DNA from: Lachnospiraceae bacterium
GTDB taxonomy: Bacteria; Bacillota; Clostridia; Lachnospirales; Lachnospiraceae
Assembly (NCBI GenBank): GCA_017619295.1
Contig: JAFZSQ010000016.1
Location: forward strand, 1-43,339
DNA length: 43,339 nucleotides
Direction: 5' to 3'
Part shown: one piece after another, positions 24,941 through 33,728 of the stretch
Position numbering within the stretch: position 1 is the stretch's first letter
Layout: each line of letters begins with the position of its first letter
The notes under the pieces: generated by a model
Seen by the model: the letters and a program-made list of their open reading frames with translations, nothing else
What the model was told of the DNA's origin: nothing
Database searches by the model: none
Made by a program: the position numbers and the translations under genes

Positions 24941-24976
24941 AAGGGCCGATCTTTTATTAAAAGACCTGACCCTTTA
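24935..24976 (-). terminator. Terminator of the ppk/maf operon
   Basis: On the minus strand AAAGGGTCAGGTCTTTT folds back on AAAAGATCGGCCCTTT with small internal mismatches and a short loop, followed by TTTTAATC. It lies four bases beyond the stop codon of the last gene of the chorismate mutase-DUF815-ppk1-maf operon. Confidence 0.75.
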
Positions 24977-24979
24977 TTC

Positions 24980-25243
24980 TTATGCTTCCACTATCAGGTA
25001 TCTTCCGTCACCGACATCGAATACCTCGTCGGCATCAAGTATGGAATCTTCGTCATCATCGAATATGTCTATTCCTTCCTCTTCGAAGTATTCCATTACT
25101 TCCTCAGGTGAATTAACCACCACTGCCATGCAATCCTCGAGAAACGCTTCTGCCTCCTCCAAATCGGAGGCCACTTCGTCCGGGAAAAGCTTCTTCTGAT
25201 TATCTAGAAAACACTGTAATACGGCATCATCAAATTCCGGCAT
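24980..25243 (-). CDS. Small acidic protein of unknown function
   Basis: An 87-residue, very acidic protein starting MPEFDDAVLQCFLDNQKKLF, with EEAEAFLEDCMAV and EEVMEYFEEEGIDIFDDDED, ending in DVGDGRYLIVEA. It appears helical and then turns to a beta-like end. No signal, membrane segment or recognised domain. The ATG at 25243 lies six bases after AAGGAGG; the ATG at 25249 abuts that site and is less likely. It is the last gene of the maf operon. I vaguely recall similar acidic proteins in Lachnospiraceae but can give no function. Confidence 0.7.
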   Translation of the reverse strand: MPEFDDAVLQCFLDNQKKLFPDEVASDLEEAEAFLEDCMAVVVNSPEEVMEYFEEEGIDIFDDDEDSILDADEVFDVGDGRYLIVEA

Positions 25244-25271
25244 AGTCATCCTCCTTTTCTATGGTTGCTTG

Positions 25272-25868
25272 TTAATATAGGTTATTCTGCTTTAATTCCT
25301 GATATACCCTTCCTATAGGAAATCCTACCACGGTATTATATTCACCGTCAATCTTCCTTATATAGGGAGCAAACTTGCCCTGAATGGCGTATGCACCTGC
25401 CTTATCCATGGGTTCGCCTGTGGCTATATAATCGTCGATTTCCTTGTCGGAAAGAACATAAACATGAACATCTGTAACTTCGGAAAAAGTATACTGGTGC
25501 TTCTTGCCACCGATTCTCCACTGAAGGGATACTCCTGTGTAAACCTGGTGCACGTCTCCTGAAAGATCCTTAAGCATTCTTCTTGCGTCTTCCTCGTCCT
25601 TGGGCTTACCCATTATCTCGTCTTTGTAAGCCACAACCGTGTCAGATCCGATTACAAGGAAATCGCTGTTAAAATACTCGTCAAGCTCCAATGCCCTGTC
25701 ATAAACCTCTGCGGCTTTTCCATAGGCCAGTTCGGATACAATCTCCGAAGGAATCTTCCTGGTGGTTACCTCATCCCCCTTTGCGGGTATGATGGCAAAA
25801 TCCTTGTAGAGCGCACCCAGTAACTCCTTACGTCTCGGAGAACCTGATGCCAAAATTATCTTGTTCAT
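25272..25868 (-). CDS. maf: Maf-family nucleoside triphosphate pyrophosphatase
   Basis: A 198-residue enzyme that hydrolyses non-canonical or modified nucleoside triphosphates to monophosphates. It shows ASGSPRRKELL at the N-terminus, the catalytic GSDTVVAYKDEIMGKP and VYTGVSL, with DKAGAYAIQGK near the end, typical of the YhdE/Maf group. It may also act at septation, as known for Bacillus Maf. It sits ten bases after ppk1 in the same operon. Confidence 0.92.
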   Translation of the reverse strand: MNKIILASGSPRRKELLGALYKDFAIIPAKGDEVTTRKIPSEIVSELAYGKAAEVYDRALELDEYFNSDFLVIGSDTVVAYKDEIMGKPKDEEDARRMLKDLSGDVHQVYTGVSLQWRIGGKKHQYTFSEVTDVHVYVLSDKEIDDYIATGEPMDKAGAYAIQGKFAPYIRKIDGEYNTVVGFPIGRVYQELKQNNLY

Positions 25869-25877
25869 TTGTTTCCT

Positions 25878-28034
25878 CTATTCTTTATTTACTTCAGGGA
25901 TAAAAACCCTGGTGCTTCTCTCTTTCTTTTTGGCAAGGCTCTTGATTCTTTTGGTGGTACTCACCGCCTCGTCGCAAAGTTTGGACTGAGAATTTAGTTT
26001 CTTCCCTCTACCTGTAATTTTAACATAGGTTCCTTCGGGTGTTAAGCATGTTGCCTTAACTGTATCCCTAAGTTCCAAGTCAAGTATGTGCCAGAGCATC
26101 TCTCTTAGTTTCTGGTCTTCTATAGGGAAGAGAATCTCAACACGACGCTCCAGGTTCCTTGGCATCCAATCGGCACTTCCAAGGTAATACTCCGGATTTC
26201 CGTCGTTGTAGAAGTAGAAGATTCTGCTATGCTCAAGGAAGGTTCCCACAATGGAGCGAACCCTTATATTCTCGCTGATTCCCGGTATCCCCACTTTCAG
26301 TGAGCATATTCCTCTTACTATCAAATCAATTGATACCCCTGCGTTAGACGCCTCGTAGAGAGCTTCAATAATATCTTTATCGCAAAGGGAATTCATCTTG
26401 GCGATAATTCTTCCGGTCTTGCCCTTCTTAACGTTATCCCTCTCTCGTTTAATCAGCTTAAGGAAGTGATCCTTAAGCCACAGAGGTGCAAGGGATAGCC
26501 TGTTCCAGGTCTCTGGCTCCGAGTAGCCTGAAAGCATGTTAAATACAGCCGTGGCGTCCTCACCAAAGGCTTCTTTACATGTGAAAAGTCCAAGATCAGA
26601 GTAAAGCTTTGCGGTGGAATCGTTGTAGTTTCCGGTTCCAAGGTGCACATATCTTTTTATGCCCTGCTCTTCTCTTCTTACAATGAGGGTTATTTTGCAG
26701 TGAGTTTTAAGGCCCACCAGACCGTAAATAACGTGACATCCGGCTTTCTCAAGCATCTTTGCCCAGACGATATTATGCTCTTCGTCAAATCTTGCCTTAA
26801 GTTCAACCAGAACCGTAACCTGCTTTCCGTTTTCGGCGGCCAGTGCCAGGGCTTTGATAATGGGAGAATCACCGCTTACTCTGTAAAGAGTCTGCTTAAT
26901 CGCAAGTACATCCTTATCAGTTGCTGCCCTTTTAATGAATTCAACTACAGGCTCAAAGGTCTCATAAGGGTGGTGCATCAGAATATCGCCCTGCCTTATG
27001 CATTCGAAAATATCGCTGCCTGCGGGAATTTCAGGTACAGGTTGGGGAGTGTATTTTTTCTCTTTAAGGGATTCATACCCCGGAACGTCATATAACTCCG
27101 AAAGAAAGGTCAAATCCAAAGGTCCGTTTACAAGATAAACATCGCTTCGTCCAACCGCCAGCTCTTTTATAAGAAGCTTTAAAAGGCGCTTATCCATGTC
27201 CTTGCCGGCTTCAAGTCTGATTACCTGGCCCCACTGACGCTTTTTAAGCTGTCTCTCTATCTCCTTTAAAAGGTCTGCTGCCTCATCTTCCTCTATGGTC
27301 AAATCAGCGTTTCTCATTATTCTGAAAGGGTTGGCGCATAGAACATTATAGTTAAGAAAGAGCTTGTCTATGTTTCTTTCTATAATTTCTTCCAGCAAAA
27401 TAAAGCGAGCCTTGCCCCCACGATCCTGGAGTCTTACCAGACGGTCAAGAACGCTTGGCACCTGAACGGTGGCGAACTCGAATTCCTTGTTTTTGCCCTT
27501 TTCCTTCTTGTCCTTCTTGGAAAGAAGAGCACCAATATTTAAAGTGTTGTTTCTTATTAATGGAAATGGTCTCGACGAATCCACAGCCATGGGAGTGAGA
27601 ACCGGATAAACGCTTTCCATAAAGAATTTGTCTATAAAGCGCTTATCCTTGTCGTCAAGCTTCTCATGACTTCCGATTAATTCCACCTTGTTCTCGTGGA
27701 GAAGGGGAATCAAAGAATGGTTTAAGACATTGTATTGTTTCCGTACAAACTCGTGGGTAACCACAGTAAGAGCGTTAAGCTGCTCCATAGGCGTAAGGCC
27801 TGCCAGATCAACACCTTCATAGTCGGCGTTAACCATATCCTTTAGGGACGCAACTCTTATCATAAAGAACTCGTCAAGGTTGGAGGCGGTGATGCTTAAG
27901 AATTTAAGCCTCTCAAACAAAGGGATCTGTTTGTTCTTGGCTTCCCTAAGCACTCGCTCGTCAAACTTAACCCATGAAAGTTCCCTGTTGGTGTAGTATT
28001 CGCTTCTACCGTATACGCTCCTTCTTTTAGCCAT
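25878..28034 (-). CDS. ppk1: Polyphosphate kinase 1
   Basis: A 718-residue enzyme polymerising the gamma phosphate of ATP into polyphosphate. The N-domain begins YYTNRELSWVKFDERVLREA, the head domain has SNLDEFFMIR and DSSRPFPLI, and the catalytic C-terminal PLD-like half has LKARFDEEHNI, GLKTHCKI (autophosphorylated His) and VHLGTGNYND, then GSADWMPRNLERRVE. Length matches the family. ATG 28034 is preceded by GGGGG; the ATG four codons earlier has no upstream site. A 45-residue basic tail ends the protein. It lies between the DUF815 ATPase and maf genes. Confidence 0.96.
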   Translation of the reverse strand: MAKRRSVYGRSEYYTNRELSWVKFDERVLREAKNKQIPLFERLKFLSITASNLDEFFMIRVASLKDMVNADYEGVDLAGLTPMEQLNALTVVTHEFVRKQYNVLNHSLIPLLHENKVELIGSHEKLDDKDKRFIDKFFMESVYPVLTPMAVDSSRPFPLIRNNTLNIGALLSKKDKKEKGKNKEFEFATVQVPSVLDRLVRLQDRGGKARFILLEEIIERNIDKLFLNYNVLCANPFRIMRNADLTIEEDEAADLLKEIERQLKKRQWGQVIRLEAGKDMDKRLLKLLIKELAVGRSDVYLVNGPLDLTFLSELYDVPGYESLKEKKYTPQPVPEIPAGSDIFECIRQGDILMHHPYETFEPVVEFIKRAATDKDVLAIKQTLYRVSGDSPIIKALALAAENGKQVTVLVELKARFDEEHNIVWAKMLEKAGCHVIYGLVGLKTHCKITLIVRREEQGIKRYVHLGTGNYNDSTAKLYSDLGLFTCKEAFGEDATAVFNMLSGYSEPETWNRLSLAPLWLKDHFLKLIKRERDNVKKGKTGRIIAKMNSLCDKDIIEALYEASNAGVSIDLIVRGICSLKVGIPGISENIRVRSIVGTFLEHSRIFYFYNDGNPEYYLGSADWMPRNLERRVEILFPIEDQKLREMLWHILDLELRDTVKATCLTPEGTYVKITGRGKKLNSQSKLCDEAVSTTKRIKSLAKKKERSTRVFIPEVNKE

Positions 28035-28059
28035 GTTTACCCCCATAAACGAACTAAAA

Positions 28060-29352
28060 TCATTTGGCCTGTCCGGATAAATAATCTACAAACTGCTGGG
28101 CTGTTCTGCCCGATAAACCTCCGTGTGAAAGCTCCCATTTGTTGGCCTCGGCAATAAGCTCCTCATCTGTCATCTTAATGCCTGCCTTATGAGCAAGGGA
28201 TAGAACTATCTCCTTAAACTCCATGGGACTGGGTGAACCAAAGTAAATGGTTACGCCAAATCTTGCCACCAGTGAAAGCTTCTCCTGAACGGTATCATTG
28301 GTATGAAGGTCATCATCTCTTTCTGCCTTGTCGGAGAATTTCTCCCTTAAGAGATGACGTCTGTTAGAGGTGGCATAAATAAGTACATTCTCGGGCTTCT
28401 TCTCAAGGCCGCCCTCGATTACCGCCTTAAGGTACTTATATTCCGTCTCAAACTCCTCAAAACTCAAATCATCCATATATATGATGAATCTGTAGTTTCT
28501 GTTCTTTATCTGAGCGATAACATCGTTAAGGTCCTCAAACTGATGCTTGTAAATCTCGATTATTCTAAGGCCCTTCTCGTAATACTTGTTGGCGATTCCC
28601 TTGATACAGGAGGACTTTCCTGTTCCCGCATCACCGAATAAAAGACAGTTGTTGGCTTTTCTTCCCTCAACGAAGGCGTCCGTGTTATCCGTCAGCTTCT
28701 TCTTCTGGATTTCATAACCCACCAGATCCTCTAAGTAAACATGAGCGATGTTAAGAATGGGCTCAATATGCACTCCTGTGTCGTCATGTACCACGCGAAA
28801 TGACTTGTGGAGGCCGAATTTGCCTACACCGTATTCCTTGTAGAAGGAAGTAAGAGTGGCTTTCATCTCCTCAGGTGTGGTGTCATTAAGAAACCTCTCC
28901 GCCAGCTCGCATATTCTCTTGCAGATTCTCTGGTTATAAACCTTACTCTCCCCGGTGCTTGCCACGTAGGAAGTAATGTAGTCAAGTTCCGGTACCAGAA
29001 GGGATTCCTTTAATATGTTAAGGTCGTAGTCGTAAAACTCCTTGAAAATCCCTATATCATGAAGGGCTGCCAGGTTAATGCTGCCCTCTATCTCTCCTCT
29101 TATCTCACAGCCCTTGGAGTATGTGTTCTCATTGTTTACAAGGAGGTTTGTGAGATAGCAATGCCAAAGATTGCCGTAAAATCCATGATTGCCGGCAAAA
29201 TCTATAAGCGAATAAACGCACTCATAAAGAAGTGCTCTCTTGTCATCCAGGTTGTATAGATCATCGTCATGATGCTCCATAAGCCAGGCCATGTCATCCA
29301 AAAGCTTGGCGTTCTTATCATCCTTATATAAAATAAGTTCCCTATTTCTCAT
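28060..29352 (-). CDS. DUF815 family AAA+ ATPase
   Basis: A 430-residue AAA-type ATPase of the DUF815 family. The N-terminal 190 residues are helical and unassigned. The ATPase part has Walker A FGDAGTGKSS, Walker B RFIIYMDDLSFEEFE, sensor-like YATSNRRHLL and a C-terminal lid ending ELSHGGLSGRTAQQFVDYL. No established function; the family is common beside housekeeping genes in Clostridia. It overlaps the chorismate mutase gene by 11 bases and is followed by ppk1 after 25 bases, so the three are translated from one message. Confidence 0.88.
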   Translation of the reverse strand: MRNRELILYKDDKNAKLLDDMAWLMEHHDDDLYNLDDKRALLYECVYSLIDFAGNHGFYGNLWHCYLTNLLVNNENTYSKGCEIRGEIEGSINLAALHDIGIFKEFYDYDLNILKESLLVPELDYITSYVASTGESKVYNQRICKRICELAERFLNDTTPEEMKATLTSFYKEYGVGKFGLHKSFRVVHDDTGVHIEPILNIAHVYLEDLVGYEIQKKKLTDNTDAFVEGRKANNCLLFGDAGTGKSSCIKGIANKYYEKGLRIIEIYKHQFEDLNDVIAQIKNRNYRFIIYMDDLSFEEFETEYKYLKAVIEGGLEKKPENVLIYATSNRRHLLREKFSDKAERDDDLHTNDTVQEKLSLVARFGVTIYFGSPSPMEFKEIVLSLAHKAGIKMTDEELIAEANKWELSHGGLSGRTAQQFVDYLSGQAK

Positions 29353-29617
29353 TATTCTCTACCTTGTTTTGAAGTTCCTTGCTGTAAGAAAAAAGGTTAT
29401 TATATAAATCCCTTAAAAAGGGCTTGTACTCGTCCTTTGTGGCAAGAGCCTCTATGGCTTTAAGCTTCTCTTCCTCTCTTTTGGGGTCATAGATGGGAAG
29501 TCCCGCTTCTTTTTTTGCTTTAGCTATTCCGATGGATACATCCATTCTCTTCTCAAATAATTCAACAATTTGTTTGTCGATGACGTCGATGGATGCTCGA
29601 AGTTCCTTTAGTTCCAT
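29342..29617 (-). CDS. Chorismate mutase, AroQ type
   Basis: A 91-residue all-helical monofunctional chorismate mutase (chorismate to prephenate). It reads MELKELRASIDVIDKQIVEL with Arg/Asp active-site residues, KRMDVSIGIAKAKKEAGLPI with the catalytic Lys, and DPKREEEKL. The ATG at 29617 follows AAAGGACG; upstream in-frame codons encode an unlike, basic extension and are rejected. It is the first gene of the DUF815-ppk1-maf operon and competes with the trp operon for chorismate. No prephenate dehydratase or dehydrogenase is nearby. Confidence 0.88.
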   Translation of the reverse strand: MELKELRASIDVIDKQIVELFEKRMDVSIGIAKAKKEAGLPIYDPKREEEKLKAIEALATKDEYKPFLRDLYNNLFSYSKELQNKVENNEK

Positions 29618-29661
29618 GATTTTGCGTCCTTTTTTTAATTTCATCTTAAACCAAATCATAC

Positions 29662-29690
29662 TTGATAGCAAGACATCAAAAAGCTATAAT
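29662..29690 (+). promoter_or_regulatory. Promoter of the DUF5050-radA operon
   Basis: TTGATA (29662-29667) and a perfect TATAAT (29685-29690) are separated by 17 bases. Transcription would start near 29697. It is divergent from the chorismate mutase gene. Confidence 0.75.
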
Positions 29691-29726
29691 TAAGGTATAG
29701 AAGGCATTTTGATGGAGGGTCACAAA

Positions 29727-30758
29727 GTGAGAAAGAAATTGCCTGCAATTATAGGTATAACTGTACTTGTTGCAGTAATTATTCTTGCTGTTATTTTTCA
29801 AATCAGGAAGGACACCTTCAAATTCAATTCTTCCCCCGTAATCGGCAACACTGCAGGCAATATCTATAACAAAGGCCTGGTGTGCGAGCAGGGCGGGAAG
29901 GTCTATTTCGCCAATCCCTACGACAGAAACACACTCTACAGGATGAACCCCGATGAAACAACAATTGAAAAGGTTCTGGATGTTACCATGGAGCTTATCA
30001 ATGTGGATGAGAACCATATCTATTACTTCCAGACCTCAACGAGCGGTGCTGCAGGCTTAGGACATATGCGTTCCAGAGCAGGAATCAGCAGATGTGATCT
30101 GGACGGTCATAACGGCGACAACTTTACCTCCGATACAGCCTTTTGTATGTTGGTCGTAAACAATGAGCTTTACTACCTGGTTTCAAACGAAACCGGACCA
30201 CACTTCTACCGTCAGCCCATTGACGGAGGCGATGCAACCCTCATTTCAAATGAGCTTATCTATCCCGCTTGCGGAATAGGAAATACCATATATTATAACG
30301 GTCGTACCTTCGACCATGAGCTTTACGCTTTTGATACCGTATCAAGTACAGGTCAGAGCATCTGGCCCGGCAATATCTGGAACCCCATAGTTGAGGGCGA
30401 TTACGTTTATTACATGGATGTCCCCAACAACTACAGGCTCTGCCGTTACTCCCTTACAATGGGGGTTATTGAGGTTTTGACAGAGGATCGAATCGATATG
30501 TTTAACATGGGATCCGGTAAGATTTTCTATCAGAAAAGTTCTCCCACTTCTCCCGCTCTCATCCGTATGAACTATGACGGAAGCGAGAAGGAGATTGTTG
30601 CAGAGGGAGTTTTCTCGGATATAAATATGACATCACATTATGTCTATTTCCATCCCTTCGGAAGCGATGCTCCGATGTATCACAACGAGGTTCTGGGGCC
30701 TATTAATCCCCGTCCCTTCGAAGCAGCGCTCATTGCCACCCAAAATACTAAACAATAA
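29727..30758 (+). CDS. Membrane-anchored DUF5050 beta-propeller-like protein
   Basis: A 343-residue protein from a GTG preceded by GGAGGG (seven-base gap). An ATG at 29712 is an alternative; its AGAAGG site is weaker. A basic start and one hydrophobic helix (about residues 5-25) anchor it with the body outside. The rest shows repeating blades such as DENHIYYFQTS, NNELYYLVSN, GNTIYYNGR, GDYVYYMDV and GSGKIFYQK, about every 45 residues, the pattern of DUF5050/LRP-like propellers. Function is unknown; binding or surface-sensing is plausible. First gene of the operon with radA. No Cys lipobox. Confidence 0.82.
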   Translation: MRKKLPAIIGITVLVAVIILAVIFQIRKDTFKFNSSPVIGNTAGNIYNKGLVCEQGGKVYFANPYDRNTLYRMNPDETTIEKVLDVTMELINVDENHIYYFQTSTSGAAGLGHMRSRAGISRCDLDGHNGDNFTSDTAFCMLVVNNELYYLVSNETGPHFYRQPIDGGDATLISNELIYPACGIGNTIYYNGRTFDHELYAFDTVSSTGQSIWPGNIWNPIVEGDYVYYMDVPNNYRLCRYSLTMGVIEVLTEDRIDMFNMGSGKIFYQKSSPTSPALIRMNYDGSEKEIVAEGVFSDINMTSHYVYFHPFGSDAPMYHNEVLGPINPRPFEAALIATQNTKQ

Positions 30759-30777
30759 CAAGCAAGGAGGTTAAAAG

Positions 30778-31185
30778 ATGGCAGAACAACTCATCCGTGC
30801 TAATGCGGACGGCTCTATCAGTTTCGGAGATTACACTCTTCCCGAGAAATCAAAGTTAGAGGATTTCCCTCACGCAGGTGACCTTTACAAGGTCAAGACC
30901 TTCGGTGAAATCACCAAGCTCGAGAAGAACGGTGGATTCTTATATGAATCAGTTCCCGGAACATCTGTAGAGAGCTTCGTTGAGAAATCCGACAGCACGG
31001 AATTCGTCGTAAAAGGCGATAAGGACGCCCAGATTACTGTTGGGGTTGCTGAAGAAACAGAATATGACGTATACCTTGACGGAGAAATGACAGGAACCGT
31101 TGCTTCAGGTCTTTCCGGCAAGTTGAACCTAAGTGTTGCTCTTTCCGATAAGGGCAGTGTAAACGTAAGGATTGTTAAGAAATAA
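30778..31185 (+). CDS. Conserved protein of unknown function upstream of radA
   Basis: A 135-residue soluble protein that begins MAEQLIRANADGSISFGDYTL and is beta-rich, with FLYESVPGTSVESFVEKSD and TVGVAEETEYDVYLDGEMTG, ending in short strands NVRIVKK. No signal peptide or catalytic motif is evident. Similar proteins in Lachnospiraceae have carried an endosialidase label in annotations I remember, but nothing in the sequence supports that activity. AAGGAGG precedes the ATG. Its stop overlaps the radA start (TAATG), so the two are translationally coupled. Confidence 0.75.
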   Translation: MAEQLIRANADGSISFGDYTLPEKSKLEDFPHAGDLYKVKTFGEITKLEKNGGFLYESVPGTSVESFVEKSDSTEFVVKGDKDAQITVGVAEETEYDVYLDGEMTGTVASGLSGKLNLSVALSDKGSVNVRIVKK

Positions 31186-32555
31186 TGGCTAAAGGCAAAA
31201 ATCAGACAGCATTCTTCTGTCAGAACTGCGGCTACGAATCCTCCAAATGGATGGGCCAGTGCCCCGCCTGCAAAGAGTGGAATACCTTTGTTGAGGAAAC
31301 CGTGGTTACAGGAAGCAAAGCAAAAGCGGGGGCCGCATCCGGCCCCCTTAAAATTAACGCTCCATCATCCCTAAGAGAGGTTTCCCTTTCAGATGATGAG
31401 AGGGTTCAGACCAATATAGGAGAATTGGACAGAGTTTTGGGCGGCGGAATTGTTCCCGGCTCCTTAACTTTGGTTGGGGGTGACCCCGGAATCGGCAAGT
31501 CCACTCTCCTTCTTCAAACCTGCCAGAATCTGGCGGCAGCGGACCATTCGGTTCTTTATATTTCCGGAGAAGAATCATTAAAGCAGATTAAGATGCGTGC
31601 AATGAGAATGGGCGATTTTACCGACAAACTCACCCTCCTTTGCGAGACGGACCTTACTGTAATAGAGGAAACCATCAAAAAGTTCACTCCGGAGTTTGTG
31701 GTAATCGACTCAATCCAGACCATGTACAACGAGTCCATTTCCTCCGCACCCGGAAGTGTTTCCCAGGTTAAGGAAGCCACCGGCTTATTGCTTCTTTTGG
31801 CCAAGTCCCTTCCCACCTCAATCTTCATCGTAGGCCATGTAACCAAGGAAGGAACCGTTGCCGGACCCAGAGTTTTGGAGCACATGGTTGATACCGTCCT
31901 CTACTTTGAGGGCGACAGACATGCCTCATACAGAATTCTTAGAGGAGTCAAAAACCGCTTCGGCTCCACTAACGAAATCGGCGTTTTTGAAATGCGTAAG
32001 GAAGGTCTTGTGGAGGTGGAAAATCCTTCAGAATATATGCTCTCCGGCCGTCCCATAGATGCCTCCGGAAGCGTGGTTGTGTGCTCAATGGAAGGCACCA
32101 GACCTCTTCTTATAGAAGTTCAGTCCCTGGTTTGCAGAACCAATTTTGGTATTCCCAGACGTACAGCCACGGGAACCGATTTTAACAGACTTAATCTTCT
32201 TATGGCAGTCCTTGAAAAGCGTGTGGGCCTTCACATGTCCGACTGCGATGCCTATGTTAACGTTACAGGCGGCTTAAAGCTTAATGAACCTGCCCTTGAT
32301 TTGGGCATTGTTATGGCGGTTGTTTCAAGCTTTAAGAACCGTCCCATCGCATCCGATGTAATGGTATTCGGAGAGGTTGGCTTAAGCGGTGAAGTCCGTG
32401 CCGTAACGGGCGCAGGCCTTCGTGTTCAGGAAGCCAAGAGACTTGGTTTTACCACAGTCATTCTTCCCAAGAGTTGTCTTAAGGGATTGGAAAAATTTGA
32501 CGGAATCAAGATTATAGGTGTAGAATCTGTAAGCGATGTTGTTGATTTGATTTAA
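31185..32555 (+). CDS. radA: DNA repair protein RadA
   Basis: A 456-residue ATPase promoting branch migration in homologous recombination. The N-terminal zinc finger has Cys12, Cys15, Cys26 and Cys29 (FCQNCGY, GQCPACKEW). The RecA-like core has Walker A GGDPGIGKST (98-107), the RadA-specific KNRFG motif, and a C-terminal Lon-protease-like domain with GDFEVGLSGEVRAV-like sequence (GEVGLSGEVRAVTG). Length and domain order are standard. It starts on the stop codon of the preceding gene. Confidence 0.97.
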   Translation: MAKGKNQTAFFCQNCGYESSKWMGQCPACKEWNTFVEETVVTGSKAKAGAASGPLKINAPSSLREVSLSDDERVQTNIGELDRVLGGGIVPGSLTLVGGDPGIGKSTLLLQTCQNLAAADHSVLYISGEESLKQIKMRAMRMGDFTDKLTLLCETDLTVIEETIKKFTPEFVVIDSIQTMYNESISSAPGSVSQVKEATGLLLLLAKSLPTSIFIVGHVTKEGTVAGPRVLEHMVDTVLYFEGDRHASYRILRGVKNRFGSTNEIGVFEMRKEGLVEVENPSEYMLSGRPIDASGSVVVCSMEGTRPLLIEVQSLVCRTNFGIPRRTATGTDFNRLNLLMAVLEKRVGLHMSDCDAYVNVTGGLKLNEPALDLGIVMAVVSSFKNRPIASDVMVFGEVGLSGEVRAVTGAGLRVQEAKRLGFTTVILPKSCLKGLEKFDGIKIIGVESVSDVVDLI

Positions 32556-32588
32556 TGCATCCAATATTTTGATTTTGTCGGAGTTATT

Positions 32589-33515
32589 ATGTGGATTTTA
32601 TTTGTTTTAATATATGGAGTACTTAAAGGAGTTCGGGATGTGTCCAAGAAGCTGGCTGTCAGCAAAAGTGGCGTAACCGAGGTCCTTTTCGTTTACACTT
32701 TAATTGCTTTTCTGTTTACAACGCCTGAGATTCCAAATGCGGGAGGCGTTCCCACAAAGGAAATGCTTCTTATCGCATTTAAATCCTTTATCATCTTTGT
32801 TGCTTTCCTTTGCAGCTTCCACGCAATCAAGAAGATGCCTGTAAGCCTCTATGGAGTTTTAGATCTTTCAAGAATGCTTTTCGCCTTCTTCATCGGAATC
32901 TTCTGGCTTAAGGAAACTCCGGGAATCTTACAGATTGTAGGAATGCTTCTTGTTTCCGCAGGACTTTTGCTTTTAAGATTTAAGCCCGGTTTTCTAAAGA
33001 CTTCGGAAGAGGCCCCACATGAAGCCTCAAAAGAGCCCTCTGCGGCTGAGAATTCCACCGGCAAGGGTATTCTCATCGGTGGGGAAAGAGTGGCCGGAAT
33101 CGTCCTTATAATGGCCTTCGTTTCGACCTTCTTAAATGCCGTATCCGGAAACCTTGATAAATACCTTATGAGCACAGGAAATGTCACCAGCGGACAGCTC
33201 CAGTTCTGGTACATGCTCTTCATGCTAATCTATTACGGCATATACGTTTTGGTAACCAAAACAAAAATCACAAAGAGCGTTTGGAAGAACGGCTACGTAT
33301 GGCTAATCTCCATCCTCTTCTTCGTTGCTGACAGGTGCCTGTTCATTGCAAACGGCTACCCCGAATCCAAAGTCACCGTAATGACTCTTCTTAAGCAGAT
33401 TTGCGTTGTCGTCACCATCTTAGGCGGCCGCCTCATCTTCAAGGAGAAGAACATCGGCTACAAGCTCTTCTGCGCCGGCGTAGTCGTTGCCGGCATCGTC
33501 ATCGCCGCAATATAA
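32589..33515 (+). CDS. EamA/DMT-type transporter
   Basis: A 308-residue membrane protein with about ten hydrophobic helices in two halves of an EamA repeat. The first half ends with MKKMPVSLYGVLDLSRMLFAF and IFWLKETPGILQIVGMLLVSAG. A hydrophilic loop of about 30 residues (SEEAPHEASKEPSAAE) divides the halves, and the second half ends VTILGGRLIFKEKNIGYKLFCAGVVVAGIVIAAI. The family exports or imports small metabolites, including amino acids; substrate unknown. It starts 33 bases after radA with a weak GGAG site. A repeat element and a terminator follow immediately. Confidence 0.85.
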   Translation: MWILFVLIYGVLKGVRDVSKKLAVSKSGVTEVLFVYTLIAFLFTTPEIPNAGGVPTKEMLLIAFKSFIIFVAFLCSFHAIKKMPVSLYGVLDLSRMLFAFFIGIFWLKETPGILQIVGMLLVSAGLLLLRFKPGFLKTSEEAPHEASKEPSAAENSTGKGILIGGERVAGIVLIMAFVSTFLNAVSGNLDKYLMSTGNVTSGQLQFWYMLFMLIYYGIYVLVTKTKITKSVWKNGYVWLISILFFVADRCLFIANGYPESKVTVMTLLKQICVVVTILGGRLIFKEKNIGYKLFCAGVVVAGIVIAAI

Positions 33516-33516
33516 T

Positions 33517-33545
33517 GTGCAATTGGGGACAGGCCCCGATTGCAC
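33517..33545. repeat. Compact palindromic copy of the intergenic repeat
   Basis: GTGCAATTGGGG and CCCCGATTGCAC are near-perfect reverse complements (one G-T difference) around ACAGG, starting two bases after the DMT stop codon. The sequence has the same GTGCA-TTGGGGACAGG core as at 5835-5877 and 12566-12644. A separate terminator hairpin follows, so this repeat is not itself needed for termination. Confidence 0.75.
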
Positions 33546-33546
33546 C

Positions 33547-33580
33547 AAAAAAGCTCGTCCATTCGGACGAGCCTTTTTTA
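33547..33580. terminator. Bidirectional terminator
   Basis: GCTCGTCC (33553-33560) and GGACGAGC (33565-33572) pair around an ATTC loop, flanked by AAAAAA on the left and CTTTTTTA on the right. It ends both the radA-DMT transcript (plus) and the tRNA-Trp transcript (minus), where TTTTTT follows the stem directly. Confidence 0.9.
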
Positions 33581-33583
33581 TCG

Positions 33584-33654
33584 CAGGAGAAGAGGGAATC
33601 GAACCCCCGTTAACGGTTTTGGAGACCGCCGCACTACCGCTGTACTATTCTCCT
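33584..33654 (-). tRNA. tRNA-Trp (CCA anticodon)
   Basis: A 71-nt cloverleaf on the minus strand. The acceptor stem is AGGAGAA/TTCTCCT, the D stem GTAC/GTGC with loop AGCGGTA, and the anticodon stem GCGGT/ACCGT with loop CTCCAAA, giving anticodon CCA. The T arm is GGGGG-TTCGATT-CCCTC, and the discriminator base is G. The 3' CCA is not encoded (GCG follows). The anticodon and discriminator match the specifier and UGGC of the trp T-box. An intrinsic terminator follows four bases downstream. Confidence 0.97.
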
Positions 33655-33658
33655 ATTT

Positions 33659-33685
33659 CCTTCGTTGGAATCGCACCAACGAAGG
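33659..33685. other. Perfect 10-bp hairpin upstream of tRNA-Trp
   Basis: CCTTCGTTGG and CCAACGAAGG pair perfectly around AATCGCA. It lies between the tRNA gene and the lipoprotein gene's stop codon, without a T-run on the minus strand. It may act as the lipoprotein gene's terminator or as a processing structure for the tRNA precursor. Confidence 0.5.
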
Positions 33686-33728
33686 TTATTATATCATGCT
33701 GTTGGAGGCAATGCAAGATATATTTCAC

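Noticed and set aside
33659-33685. Hairpin next to tRNA-Trp as a degraded second tRNA or attachment site
   Set aside because: It resembles a T arm only loosely, has no anticodon or acceptor partner, and does not repeat the tRNA 3' end.
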